Source: Chlorops oryzae (Eukaryota; Arthropoda; Insecta; Diptera; Chloropidae). From it: a DNA stretch of 64,000 bases. Below the pieces are notes generated by a model. It was not told the DNA's origin and searched no databases. It saw only the letters and a program-made list of their open reading frames with translations. Position 1 is the first letter of the stretch, and every line of letters starts with the position of its first letter. Below, in pieces: positions 10,304 to 21,294 of the stretch. Position numbers and translations under genes: made by a program. The stretch spans positions 110,604,139 to 110,668,138 of the forward strand of contig CM035806.1 of assembly GCA_020466095.1 (NCBI GenBank), written 5' to 3'.

Positions 10304-11856
10304 CACACTAAAAACTACAAGTTTTTTTGAATTAAATTTTCAGAACGATTCTACTATAACGTTTGCCAGCTGTCAGTCGACTGAGTTTCTCTCCCACTCT
10401 AAACCATAAATACTGAAAACTTTACTCTCTCATATAGACTTCTCAAAAATATGAATCAAGCATTTGAGTTTGATAAAATGAAATTTTGAAGAGTACGTCA
10501 AGTTTTTTTAATCCTTTTTATACCCAGCGTAAGCGGGGTATATTAGTTTTGTGCGAATCTTGTAACAGGGAGAATTAAGCTCCGGAGATATAGACATATA
10601 TATATAGAAATGATCAGGATCAAAAACTGAATCGATTTAGACGTGTCCGTCTGTCCGTCTGTCCGTCCGTCCGTCCGTCCGTCCGTCCGTCTGTCCGTCC
10701 GTCCGTGGTCAGATCTCCTCCGAAACGGCTGGACCAATGAAGTCGAAATTTGGCACACGTGTATATCGGGATCCGAGTATGATCCTAAGTAAAAATGGGA
10801 TACATTCGCCAACTGCCACGCCCACAAATGAATATAATGTGTTTTCAGTAAAATGCTTATAACTTGCGAACCACTCAACACATTTCATTGATATTTGGTG
10901 TGCTGGTAAACTACAAAAAGGGACATATCCTAGAAAAAAATGGAAGCCGTCCTCCTCGATCCACGCCCACAAATAAGCCCACAAATAAGGGCCTATCGTA
11001 ACTTGTGAAGTAAAAGGCGTAGAAGCTTAAGATTCGCAACATAGGTTGACCAAGGCAAATGAAACGTGCAGGAACAAAAATGTATGTAGCCCACCCACTG
11101 CCACGCCCAAAAATGAAGATTTTTCGTAACTTCCGAAGTAAAAGGCGTAGAAGCTTCAAATTCGCAACATGGGTTCACCAAGGCGAATGAAAGGTGTAGG
11201 GAAATAATTTATGTTGCCCTCCCACTGCCTTGCCCACAAATAGAGAAGCAAAACATAGTGCGCTCATACTGTCGGGAAGCTGGGTATTTCAAAGTCGGGC
11301 GTGACCGACTTTAGCTTTCTTACTTGTGTGGTTTTGTTTTTAAACCAAAATAGTTTAAAAATTTGAGAGAGAATTTTAAAACATTTAGGGTCGTAGTCTT
11401 CGACTCGGTTTAAGCGCTTCGAATGTTTAAATTCTCTAATATATTCCCTTAGTCTTCATGCCAGTTTAAGTCAAAAAAATACTTTGGCTATATTTGAAGT
11501 TGAAAAAAATTTTCATATAAAATTAATAAACCTAGTTTAAACTCTCCTAAAGACTATCATTTGAAAGATTAAACCTTCAAATAGTTTAAACTAGGTTGGA
11601 GACTATGAGCCTTAAGGTATTAATTTAAATCTGAAAATTATTGAAAAGCATGATTTAAGTATTGTTTTTAAACCATTTTGGATTAAATGAGATTTCTAAA
11701 CTATTTCAAGATATTAAATTAATACCCTACGAAATTAAAATAACTGCAAGTGCCATTAAATTAATAATTTCTGGTATTGAAATTCTGATTTAATTCCAAA
11801 AAGGTTTAAATTTATTACTATATGGTATTAAAATTAAACTTATACTTTTTACTGTG
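10304..11856. mobile_element. Short-TIR element split by a DINE-like insertion
   Basis: Left end CACACTAAAAACTACAAG and right end the inverse of CACAGTAAAAAGTATAAG, flanked by TACG on both sides (10300-10303, 11857-11860). The non-coding interior is rich in 'gtttaaac' and 'ggtattaa' motifs. Removing the insertion at 10515-11326 leaves about 740 bp. Its superfamily is not clear. Confidence 0.5.
10515..11326 (+). mobile_element. DINE-1/mini-me-like element, short copy
   Basis: 5' end 'ttttatacccagcgtaagcg' with inverted 'ggggtata', a short (TA)n, 'gatcaggatcaaaaactgaa', and then a (GTCY)n tract (10644-10706). Next come the 127-bp type units (fewer than at 21295), the hairpin 'gtcgggcgtgaccgac' and the end 'cttacttgt'. 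Diagnostic for the DINE-1/mini-me group are the paired 5' tatacc/ggtata, the TA and GTCY tracts and the 3' hairpin. It carries no gene. Confidence 0.75.
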
Positions 11857-12048
11857 TACGCACTGCGAAAAAGACGACCCTATCCTCGCAAAATGGTATG
11901 TAAAAATTATGAACATCGTAAATTGAACAAAAAGACTTAAAATGAGCTTTAAGATTTTGCAATCATTAATTTTTTGTTGACCGTTTACCTTCTGGCTTAT
12001 GAAAACTTACTATTTCATAGAAATCGCTTGAAGAAAAGGCTTTCACTT
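11857..12048. other. Non-coding spacer
   Basis: No gene or repeat end recognised. Confidence 0.4.
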
Positions 12049-12522
12049 TTAATTTAAACGATTCGTTCGGCTCCACGTAGTGATAAGAATGTGTTCCCGG
12101 TATCGTTTTACATTTTTCGAAACGATTTTGGAGAAATTTTCGGCTATTGCATAATCCTCCGAACTTTTGTATATAACCGAAATATTTGGTAGTGAGGAAG
12201 CTTTGTTAGCCCACTGGTACAACTCATATGCGAAGTGAAATTGTTTATTCCAGACGTTATTCCAGGCATTTTTGTGCACTAAAAAAAATCAGAATCAAAA
12301 CAAAATGCAAAATAACTAACGGTATTCTTCCAGCTATCATTCAATTGAAGATAGATTAGTACGAAGAAATGTACGTTTCTCGTTAGTCGCAAATTTGTAA
12401 TGTAACAGGTAGAGCACAATCGCACGCTCACTAAATAGCTTTGTTATATTTACAAGTATGCGCTGCGGTACGTTTCGCGCGTAAAGAAAATTAGTTTTCT
12501 CGGAACGTACCGATTGTTCCAT
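12049..12522 (-). other. Possible two-exon minus-strand gene fragment, unassigned
   Basis: Two frames are separated by about 60 bp. 12337-12522 begins with a plausible ATG preceded by 'ctttcag' (MEQSVRSEKTNFLYARNVPQ) and is 61 residues. 12049-12279 follows a pyrimidine-rich 'ttttttttag' acceptor and codes 76 residues (HKNAWNNVWNKQFHFAYELY...). A GTTAGT donor lies at about 12320, but joining the two does not give one clean frame. I recognise no domain. It could be a host exon pair or a transposon relic. Confidence 0.2.
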
Positions 12523-12836
12523 CCTGAAAGTTCACCACTAATAAGAAAAATGTTTGGGCTATGATTTAAAAATAAAAATAAATATTACAAAAATGTCTAA
12601 ATCTAAAAAAAAAGTATTTCATTGCAAAATTTAATTTTTTTTTCATTGAAATTCAAAATATAACCAGGGTTGGGCATTTGCAACTTCCACTAAATTCCAC
12701 TACCATTAACTCTTTAGTGGTAATGAACAAACGAGTTTCACTATCACTAAACGTTTTATTATTGGTGGAGGGTACGAGCGTTTTCCGTCCGTGGCACTGC
12801 GTCTTTCCGGACTATTGTGCCAAACCCGTTGCTGCT

Positions 12837-15800
12837 CTAGAGTATCTTATCTACTCCGGTAATGTCTAGAAAGATTTTCACTCTTCCTATATACAATTCC
12901 ACCAGTTCTGTCTGTTGGATGATTTCCCTGCCCAGTATAGACCTCCTTTGTCTATGCAGCGCCGGGCATTCTGCCAGGATCTGCACTGAGGTTTCCTCCT
13001 CTTCCAGGCAGAATCTACACTCATCGCTGTTGGATAGTTCCAGTCGCTTTTTATGTTTATTTAGAAGGGCGTGCCCACTGATAATAGCTACCATTGTTCT
13101 CAGTTCAGATCTGTTTAAACAAAGTAGATATTCGGATTTCTTCTCCATGTATCTAGGAAAGAATAGTTTGGTGCATGTTTGACCAGCCGTGCGAGACCAC
13201 ATCCGGTTTGCTTTGTCCAGAAACTCCAAGTATACGGTCCGAGTGAAGTGCGATCTGCTGTCACTAAGTATTGGCTCTGGACCATAGGGAGGCCTTGCTG
13301 CTCCCTCCGTCGCCAGTATGTCCGCTTCTTCGTTTCCTCCGTGACCGCAGTGTGCAGGTATCCAGTGTAGCGTCACTTGATTCCTGCTAGCTAGTTCCTG
13401 AAGTACATTAACTGTTTCCCAGACTAGCATCGAGTTCACTGCAGGTGACTGCAGGGCCTTTAAGGCTGCCTGACTGTCTGTCATTATGTATATGGTTTTA
13501 CCATCCATACTTAGGTTTATGAGGTGTCTGGTGCATAGGTTAATCGCTAGCATCTCTGCTTGGAAAACCGTAGCATATTCTCCGAGGCTTATACTTTCAC
13601 CATGCCCCGAGCTATGTATTCCCGCTCCTGCTCCGGTTTCGGTTTTGGATCCGTCGGTATACCAGAGTATTGCATCGTCAGGAGGAGTGACTCTATTTAC
13701 ACTCCAACTGTCCCTTTCGATTATGTATCTCTTGTCCAGAGAGTGTTTTGTGAGGATTCTGTCCAATGGCATCATGAAGTCTTTATTATTGATCCTCTTC
13801 TCTAATAAAGACAGATGGCCCTTGGAAGTCTTTTTGAACTTCACTCCGCCCAAATGAAACAGTCTGTGCAGGGCCAGCATTGCAGTTTTCTGTACTTGCA
13901 GCTCCAGCGGCATCATATGTAACATGGTGTTTAATGCTGCCGAGGGAGTGGTCTTCAGACATCCTGTTATGCTGGAGTTGGCCAGTCTTTGAACTCTACC
14001 CAACTTAGTCACTGTTGCTTTCTCTTCCGTCTTCTCCCACCAGACGAGTGAGCCGTAGGTAATTAGTGGCAATATGATCAGGGAGTATAATTTAAGCAGC
14101 CATTTCGGTTGCACTCCCCAATTCCTGCCACAGATTCTTTTTCTGATCCAAAGTGCATTAGTCGCTCTTTTCGTCAGCCTGTCAATATGGGAACCCGAGT
14201 TCAGTTTGCTGTCTAGTGTAATCCCAAGGTATTTAACCTCATCTGTGTATTGTATGTTTTTCCCATAAATCATTAGCTGTTTAAGGTGATATTTCCTTTT
14301 CATGGTGAAAGGAACAACGTTGGTTTTGTCCGGGTGGACAGATAGTCCCCTTCGTTGACACCAGTTCATTATCGTTTTCAGTGCATTAGATCCGATAAGA
14401 TGTTCCCGTCCTTGCCTCTCACAATTACTGCTAGATCATCGGCATAGGCTATTGTTTGGAATCCCTTCTGCTCCTGTGGGCAGCCTCTTGCTGTGGTGGC
14501 TGTTATTTCCGTATTTCCCAGTCTGGATTTTATGATTCTGCTTTCCAGCATCGCCAAAATCCAGTCAGTTAGGATCTTAGGAACGTTGAAGTGTTCTAAA
14601 GCCGTCTGCATGGCTTCGAACGTTGTGTTGTTGAAGGCTCCTTCTATGTCCAGGAAAGCTACCATACAGATTTCTTTAGACTGAAGGGTGTCTTCAATGG
14701 TTCCAACCAGAGTCGATAGGGCCGTTTCTGTGGATCTACCCTTACGGTAAGCATGTTGGCACGAATTAAGGGGGGCTCTCTTCAGGATCTCCTCTCTTAT
14801 ATAACTGTCAACGGTTTTCTCTAAACTCTTCAGTGCAAACGGCATAAGGCTTATTGGTCTGAAGGATTTTGGATTGTTTTTATCTGCTCTTGCAGGCTTG
14901 GGTAGATAGACGACGTTGACCGTCGTCCATGCGTCAGTTATATAGCCGAACGCCAGACTGCTGGAGTAGATACGCCTTAGATGGGATAGTAGAATCTGTC
15001 CCCCCTTCTGTAGTAGTGCGGGAAATATATTGTCAGCTCTCGCTGCTTTGTAACTCCTGAAACTACTTATAGCCCACTCCACCGCTTGCTGCGAACAAAT
15101 GGAGCTTGCCAGTTCCCAGTCCTCTCTCTCCGGACACTTCTGTCCTTCACGAGGTCTGGGTATTGCAACCTCCGGTATGATCGTTGCTCCCGGAAAGTGG
15201 ACTACCGTGAGTACTTCCAGTGTTTCTTTCTCGTTTGTGGTATTACGGCCGTTCCCATCCGTCAATGTGCCGATTGGGGTCGACCGCTCCGTGCTAAGAA
15301 TCTTTTGGATCCGACAGGTAGTTGGCGCATCCGAGATTGATTCGCAGAATCTTTTGAAGGACTCCTTTTTCGCCTTCTTGATTTCTTTGTTGTAGTTGGT
15401 GAGAGCCCGAGAGTAGGACGGCCAGTCATTATCCCGCTTGGCCCTGTTGAACAGTCTCCTAACCTCTCTCCTTAGCTTTTCTAAGTTTCGGTTCCACCAC
15501 GGTGTCTGCCTCCGAAGAGTCTTTATCTTCAGTGGGCAATTATTTTCATAGGCATCAATTATGGATTCGGTTACGATATTAGTAGCCTGTTACATGCTGC
15601 CTATGGAGTCTATCGTTTCTACTGAATATTTGTTTAGTTTGAGACTGAGTTCGGCATTGTAACTGTCCCAGTCAGTCTGTCTCTTGGGTCTAAATGATAT
15701 TGAGGTTTTGGCTTGAGTTCCTAGCTCGAACCTAATATGCCTATGGTCTGAGCATGAAGGCTCAGAAGAAACTCGCCATTTGCTGACAAGGGTTTTTGCA

Positions 15801-15840
15801 AAGGAGGTTGTGAGAGTAAGGTCTAGGACCTCCTCTCTTG
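12837..15840 (-). pseudogene. LINE ORF2 3' part: reverse transcriptase and RNase H, broken
   Basis: Downstream of the endonuclease stop the same frame goes on with further stops. The 15265-14378 segment shows RT motifs: FRPISLMPFALKSLEKTVD, QHAYRKGRSTETAL, VAFLDIEGAFNN, ARGCPQ and YADDLAV. ARGCPQ is followed at once by EQKGFQTIAYADD, so about 20 residues normally between these motifs (the GVLSPLLW-like part) are deleted. After a frameshift near 14372, the 510-residue frame 14369-12837 gives the RT thumb, RNase H (LWYTDGSK, FQAEMLAIN, MTDSQAA, HCGHGGNEEAD) and a C-terminal Cys/His segment (CRFCLEEEET). The deletion and frameshift should abolish RT activity. Confidence 0.85.
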
Positions 15841-15841
15841 C

Positions 15842-16303
15842 TTAAGTCACAAATGTTGGACTGTTCCCCTCATTGCCCCATGTGGTGTGGTGGGCATTCG
15901 CATCACAGCCTAGGGTCACCTCCAGCTTGTTCCTCCTGGCGTACCTGATGAGTTGTTCCACTTCGGTAGGAGGACATGAGTTCGAGTCTCCCGGGAAGTA
16001 GGCTGAAGCCACTATCACTTCCTTGGAGTCGATTATGATCTTTGCCGCACACAGATCTGGTGTTACAAAATCTGTTATCGGAAAGTAGGATATGTTATTA
16101 AAAACAATGCAGGTTCTAGGTCTACTGTCACCTGGGCAGTAAAGTACATTACCTGCTTGGGACAGTCCCAGAATTTTGTTGCTCGTGCTGGTCCAGGGTT
16201 CCTGTACGAGCAAGATGTTAGGAGCAATCGTCACGCTGGTCCTAGTTAGTGCAGCGGATGCTGCTTTCGCCCGGTGAAGGTTGATTTGGACAACCTGCAC
16301 CAT
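15842..16303 (-). pseudogene. LINE ORF2 5' part: AP-like endonuclease
   Basis: 153 residues starting MVQVVQINLHRAKAA. The APE-type endonuclease signature is visible: QINLHRAK, LLVQEPW (catalytic Glu), ASAYFPGD, and LGCDANAHHTTWG (catalytic Asp/Asn and His). A TAA ends the frame after SPTFVT, where the family normally continues with EEVLDLTL-like residues, and those follow directly after the stop. It is therefore the first portion of one EN-RT polyprotein cut by a nonsense mutation. Its ATG overlaps the ORF1 stop as UAAUG. Confidence 0.8.
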
Positions 16304-16305
16304 TA
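16301..16305 (-). promoter_or_regulatory. UAAUG stop-start overlap between LINE ORF1 and ORF2
   Basis: On the minus strand the ORF1 stop TAA and the ORF2 start ATG share one A. The same UAAUG arrangement is known to mediate translational coupling in the Bombyx LINE SART1. Here it suggests that ORF2 was translated by termination-reinitiation. Confidence 0.6.
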
Positions 16306-16827
16306 CTGGCTGCTCCGAGGCGGATTGGGCTTCGCCTCGCTCTTCTTCTCCTCCTTGCCCTTCTCCTTCTCCTTTCGGCTGGCAGTGACTGTCTGCCTAT
16401 TGGGAGTTAGACCCGTACTGCTCTTGCGGCTGCTAAGAGCTGCCGCTCGAGCCGTTGTACGGGTTAAGGGCTTGGAGCGTGTTTCCACGTTTTTCCTCCC
16501 CGAGATCGGATGATCTGTTGCCTTGACATTGGCTGTCTGCTTAGCAGTCATCCTTTCTCTGGCCTGCTTGCTCGTCGAAGGTCCAACCTCATCGACAACC
16601 ATGGGAGTCTCACTTCCGGCGGCTTTCACAGTCTCCTCGCGAGTTGGCTCCCTTTTCTCGCTCTCCACTGCCTTGGGTGACTCCTTGTTATTTCGTTTTA
16701 CCCGGAACTGTACCCTTCCCAGGTTGAAAAGGGGAAGGTTATTTAGTTCCGCCAAGAGCTTGACAGTTCTGTCATCCACTGCAATGGTTAGCGTGTAGCC
16801 CTGTTGAGCGTCCGATCTGCTCAACAC
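16303..16827 (-). CDS. LINE ORF1 (Gag-like), probably partial
   Basis: 174 residues: N-terminal MLSRSDAQQGYTLTIAVDDR..., then a long low-complexity Lys/Arg/Glu/Thr-rich tail ending KSEAKPNPPRSSQ. No CCHC knuckles are seen, unlike typical LINE ORF1. Either the N-terminal part is missing (the frame has no stop problem here, but the element ends about 50 bp upstream) or this is a short variant. It would bind LINE RNA. It ends at the UAAUG overlap with the endonuclease frame. Confidence 0.55.
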   Translation of the reverse strand: MLSRSDAQQGYTLTIAVDDRTVKLLAELNNLPLFNLGRVQFRVKRNNKESPKAVESEKREPTREETVKAAGSETPMVVDEVGPSTSKQARERMTAKQTANVKATDHPISGRKNVETRSKPLTRTTARAAALSSRKSSTGLTPNRQTVTASRKEKEKGKEEKKSEAKPNPPRSSQ

Positions 16828-17466
16828 CTTCCAGTTGCTTACCGGAAGCGTTCTGTTCTGACTCTGAACCAGTTTCAGAAATAAAGTTTCATTATCACTA
16901 AACTTTTAGTGAAAATGAAATAAAGTTACACTGTCACGATGCCTTCAGTGCTAGTGAAATGAAATTGCACTAAACGTTTAGTGCTAGTGAAAAAAAGACT
17001 GGTTTTTGAGGAAGCAAAATGCATTACAATTTTGTTTAAATTAATCTTTATTTGCCTTATTTAAAACCAACATTTCGAAATTGGAATCAATGAAGACATT
17101 GAAAAAAAAATTTCACCCCTTTGCCGGGTCCCGAATTTCGAAAATAATTGTATTAAATAAGGCTTAAAAGGATTAGTTGAAACAAAATTGTAATGCATTT
17201 TACTTCCTCAAAAACCAGTCTTTTTTTCACTAGCACTAAACATTTAGAGATAGTGCAATTTCATTTCACTAGCACTGAAGGCCTCATGACAGTGTAAGCT
17301 TATTTCATTTTCACTAAACGTTTAGTGATAGTGAAACTTTATTTAATTTTCACTATACGTTTAGTGATAGTGAAACTCGTTTGTTCATTACCACTAAAGA
17401 GTTAATGGTAGTGAAATGCTTATTGCATTTATTATTTAGTGCATTATGCCCAACTCTGAATATAAC

Positions 17467-18836
17467 GGTGTTTAGTGTAACTCACTCTAAAGTTTATCAA
17501 AAGGAGAACATTTCACCCCTTGAAAAAAATTTCCTACCGACCTTAGATTTTTCAGTAGAAGCGATTGAAAAAAGACCTTTTTCAAAAAATGACGTGAAAC
17601 TTGAGGTTTAAAAAAAATTTTCCGGGACAACTATGGAAAATGTTTCGAAAACAAATAAAACGTACCTTTTATTTTTGGCTATTCTATCAAAAAAAATTTT
17701 TTTTCCAAAAAACAACTTTAGGTGGCAAATTTTGCGTGGAATGACCCATATGCAACTTCTTCATCAGTTACACCTGGATTTCTCGGTTTTATGTAACCAC
17801 TCAATGAAACTACATTGCGATTGGTGTTAATAAGCTCCTCGGTTAATTCTTTATACGAAAACGAAAAAGTACTCATGTTAATATGAACTATATAATTATA
17901 TAAATTCTTATATAATCTCTCATCCGCGAAAATTATATGTTTTTGTTTATATTGAAATGTCATTTAAATTCGTAACGCCTACATATTCGTAAAAAAAAAT
18001 AATGTTTCATATTATTTTGGGTCGTACAGAAGGGGGCTTAAAATCTTTTTTCAGGATTGAAATGAAGTTTTTTTGAAAAACCAAAAAAAAAAAAAAAAAA
18101 TAATAAAACTCGTTTCAAATGTAAAATCTGAGTATGCAGATTTAAAGTCCAATCAATTCTTAGCAAATAAAAAACAATGTTCATTTACGTTGTATTTTGA
18201 CGAAGTTATGCTAATTTAAAATTAGTGCTCACCTTTGTGTGCGCGATTTTTGGTTTTCGATTTATGGTTTCCTTTATTTAACCGAAGGCAATTTGGTCAC
18301 CCTAGTTTTCATATGCACAGCCCTCAGTTACCAAACATCTCTAATGAAAATACATAAATTTTTCTATAGGCCTTTCCCTTACCGTTTCGTTGCCACAATT
18401 CTAGTAGCGCTCTTTAGAAAAATATTTTTTATCTATTCTATTAAATTAAAAAATATATATTCACAAATAAAAAAACAAAATTAAAGTTAAACAAAAAAAT
18501 AAAAAATTATAACCCTCCATGAGTTTCGAACCGGAGGCTTCTCGCTTGTGCGGCTAGCATTCATACCATATATAATATATAAAACGTTCCATTTTTTAAT
18601 TACGTATGCCCTAAAAGTGTGCCCCATTTTTTGTCTTATTGAGCATATGTATGAAATATTGCATTTGACATTTGAAAGTCAAATCGATGTTATGTACAAA
18701 AAAGGTATAAAATGGTGAATTTTTTTGTTTAAATTGAAAGCATAGACTCCTACCTTTCATTTTTATATAGTTAGATGGCTAAGCAAGGCAAAGCACATAA
18801 AATTTTTTTCCAACAAAAAATGAGAAGTTGATGTTT
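17467..18836. other. AT-rich non-coding region with scattered repeat ends
   Basis: No supported gene. 'tggaatgacccatatgcaac' at about 17739-17758 resembles the termini of the 19904-23372 element and may be one end of a related element. A poly-A run lies near 18081-18100. A tRNA-like B box is at 18521-18532. Confidence 0.4.
18513..18580 (-). other. tRNA-like segment (B-box), SINE-like relic
   Basis: On the minus strand 'ccggttcgaaactc' matches a Pol III B box, preceded by 'gaatgctagccgcacaagcg'. The A box is poor and no cloverleaf closes well, so this is not a tRNA gene. It may be part of a tRNA-derived repeat. Confidence 0.25.
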
Positions 18837-18917
18837 TTATACCTTTTCCGAAGGAAAGGGTATATTAAGTTTGGCACGGAGTATGTAACATACCAAAGGA
18901 GTCGCGATAGATATAGA

Positions 18918-19327
18918 TGTCGGAGTGTGTCCTGATGCGATCGCCACTGGATCAACGTTGAAACCGCCAGGACCCTTGGTAGCAATAGCAGGACCTGATA
19001 ATGTCTCTGCAGGACCTGAACTCGGGTTCTGAGGATCCCGAGTTGAACCCATGTTCGGAATGCTCTGTATGTTGTAAGAGTCCGAGTCCTTCATTTTGTT
19101 TTGAAGGGTTTTCGAGAACGCAATGTAGTACTATGCGTTCAGCTCTTTTTGTTATCTTGTTTTAATAACAACTGCCCTTTTCTTTTCAAAATAACTTCCC
19201 ACATTAATTTTGTAGCTCTTGTCAAAGCCTACTTGTTTTCTCAATATACACGCTCGAACGCATAGTAGGACATTCGGCAAAAGCTTTATACTTTTTACCT
19301 CGTTCTCAAAACCATATATCGCCGACA
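18918..19327 (-). repeat. 3' LTR of the 10-kb retrotransposon
   Basis: Direct repeat of 28518-28929. On the minus strand it starts TGTCGGCGATATATGG, has a TATA-like 'gtataaag' and an ATG at 19094-19092 that begins the gag-like frame MKDSDSYNIQSIPNMGSTRD. That frame runs off the LTR into the DINE flank. The bases just upstream on the minus strand ('cagggtggcgg') are a plausible polypurine tract. Confidence 0.85.
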
Positions 19328-19558
19328 CCGCCACCCTGACTATCACACGACCTCGTGTGAGGTTTATTCGTTTTTTTTTTTTTTACGAAACCTCCGAGTT
19401 TTGTTATAAAAAAAGTTTATTTCAAATATTTCACTCGGCCTTCCTGACTACAGACGACCTCGTATGTCCCTTTTTGAAGGGTCATCGTAGCCACGCATCT
19501 GGATGGCGGTCACCAAATTTCTTTCAACAAGACTTTTAACGTTTACTTAAAAAAATAA

Positions 19559-19760
19559 ATTCTCGGTGTCTCTTTCAACACCTTCAATATCACTGTAGTC
19601 TCTTTCAACACCTTTAATGAGTACTGACGTCTCTTTCAACGCCTTAATTCTCTACGCTGACGTCTCTTTTAACGCCTTTGCTCTCATTGCTGACGTCTCT
19701 TTCAACGCCTTTGCTCTCATTGCTGACGTCTCTTTCAACGCCTTGGTTTCCGCTACATAA
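19559..19760. repeat. 33-bp tandem repeats in the retrotransposon 3' region
   Basis: About six imperfect copies of a ~33-bp unit containing 'gacgtctctttcaacgcctt'. The last two to three units are almost identical. The array lies between the 3' LTR and the 19904 element, so it belongs to the 3' untranslated region of the minus-strand LTR element. Confidence 0.8.
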
Positions 19761-20095
19761 GAAAATTGTTTTGCCCTTGCCAAAGCACCAAAACTATTTT
19801 TTCATCCAACTATAACTTAAACCTGTAACTGGAAAGAAATATCAAGATTCATCGCAAGCTTAAGTCATTATTATCTTTTTTTATTTTTATTTATTTTTTT
19901 TTTTTGCATATGGGCATTTCCATGAATATGTCAACCACGACTGAAAAAGTAAAAGTGCTCGAAATTTTTTTCCAACACTGGCTATGGAAGGCAAAAATAC
20001 TAAAATTTAATTATCTGGAAGCATTTCCAGCCAATTAAAATTTGAAAGAAAAAAAATAACGGCTTAAAGTCAATTGTCTCGTTGATTCATTTTAA

Positions 20096-20481
20096 AAGCC
20101 TATACTGAGATATGCAGTAAGTAAAGCTCCCATAAGAAATACGTGCAAAAAAAATTGAAAAGTACTTCGAAGTAAATACTTTACTTTCGCTTATACTGAG
20201 ATGTCAAGTAATCATGTGCGCAGGGTTGCATGCGACTTGCCTGCTTTACTTCGCCATAGAAATTAACATGTTCATTTTTTATGCGAAGTAAATGCCAGGA
20301 CAGCTGATTGCGGCACATTTTTCAAATGAAATACTGACACCGACTTCGAAGGTGTTAAATTGTTGGCATACTTTGAAGAATTCAAGAAGCGTGAATATAG
20401 TTGTCTCTCTCACACTTTACGACGTTGTAGCGAATTGGCTCCTAATGTGCAAGTAGTTACTGCATATCTCAGTATAGGCTT
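20096..20481. mobile_element. MITE with 3-bp TAA duplication
   Basis: TIR AAGCCTATACTGAGATATGC with its inverse at the right end, flanked by TAA (20093-20095, 20482-20484). It is 386 bp and non-coding. Inner copies of 'tatactgagat' occur at 20192 as well. The 3-bp TAA target fits PIF/Harbinger-type MITEs. Confidence 0.75.
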
Positions 20482-20495
20482 TAAGCAGTTTTGAT

Positions 20496-20887
20496 TAGAG
20501 CTGTAAAATATCGTTACTATTCGGTAAAAAGTAACGATTACTCTAGTCAGTAATCAATAATGTCTCGTTACTGATGGAAGTATCTCGTTACTAGAACTTT
20601 TTTTGCACAGAGTAATAAAGTACTAATGTAATGGGTGCACAAACAGTATGGTAGTAGAGCGAGTTGAGTTGATATTTGGTTACTAAATACTGGGTGAAGA
20701 TTCAAAGAGCATGAGAGATTTTTTATTACTTTATCAACATTGAGTTATTCATGCAACTTCATTCGTTCGTGAACGATATTTGAAAAAATATAATGAGTGC
20801 TTAGTAACGAGTACTAAGTAACGATTACTTGACGAAAAATAACGAATACACTCGAGTAGTGTAAATTTTAGCATTTTTTCAGCTCTA
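20496..20887. mobile_element. hAT-type MITE
   Basis: TIR TAGAGCTGTAAAA on the left and TTTTTTCAGCTCTA on the right, flanked by a perfect 8-bp TSD GTTTTGAT (20488-20495, 20888-20895). It is 392 bp with repeated 'agtaacgattact' motifs and no coding frame. Confidence 0.85.
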
Positions 20888-21294
20888 GTTTTGATCAACT
20901 ACATACTTCCTCTCTTCAAACGACTCAATTCAGCTATTTGTAACATTGCATTTCTACTCTCAAATTATTGTTACAACAACAATTAAGTAGATTCATGAGC
21001 AAAGAGAAAATAAGGAGTTCGACTAGCGGTGTTTTTTTTATTTTCCTTGGATGCTATTCTAATGTCACGTACGATGACCAAAAACATTGTTTTTCTTCCT
21101 CATTTGTTATTTGTCGGTCGCAGGTGAACGAAAATTAATTTCCAAATCAAGGCCATCGGGCAAATAATAGATTTAAAAAAAATTTTTTTCAATTTCGTAA
21201 AACAAAAAATTTATAAGCCAAGCAAGTTGGTCACGTACAATATCGTAAGTACTAAAAATGGTACGATTTGTTGAGAGACCAATTGAAATTTGTT

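Larger units (their letters stand above)
12763..16875 (-). mobile_element. Non-LTR retrotransposon (LOA/R1/I-type, with RNase H), mutated
   Basis: On the minus strand the order is ORF1 (16827-16303), AP-type endonuclease (16303-15842), reverse transcriptase (15265-14378, continuing in another frame), and RNase H (within 14369-12837). An RNase H after RT points to the LOA/R1/I group. The copy is nearly full length but has at least two in-frame stops, an internal RT deletion and a frameshift near 14370. Boundaries are approximate: the host MITE motif 'tttca.tatcactaaac' lies on both sides and may be a TSD or only a MITE subrepeat. Confidence 0.85.
12665..17458. mobile_element. hAT-type fold-back element split by a LINE
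   Basis: Left tip CAGGGTTGGGCAT and right tip ATGCCCAACTCTG, flanked by a perfect 8-bp TSD AATATAAC (12657-12664, 17459-17466). The arms are long inverted repeats built from 'cactatcactaaacg' and 'tttagtgatagtgaaac' motifs. The left arm is 12665 to about 12760 plus 16880-17100, and the right arm is 17170-17458. The LINE at about 12763-16875 sits inside the left arm. Without it the element is about 690 bp and non-coding. Confidence 0.85.

Noticed and set aside
12862..16798. Several plus-strand frames of 60-123 codons opposite the LINE
   Set aside because: They are antisense shadows of the LINE ORFs, which show clear protein motifs on the minus strand.
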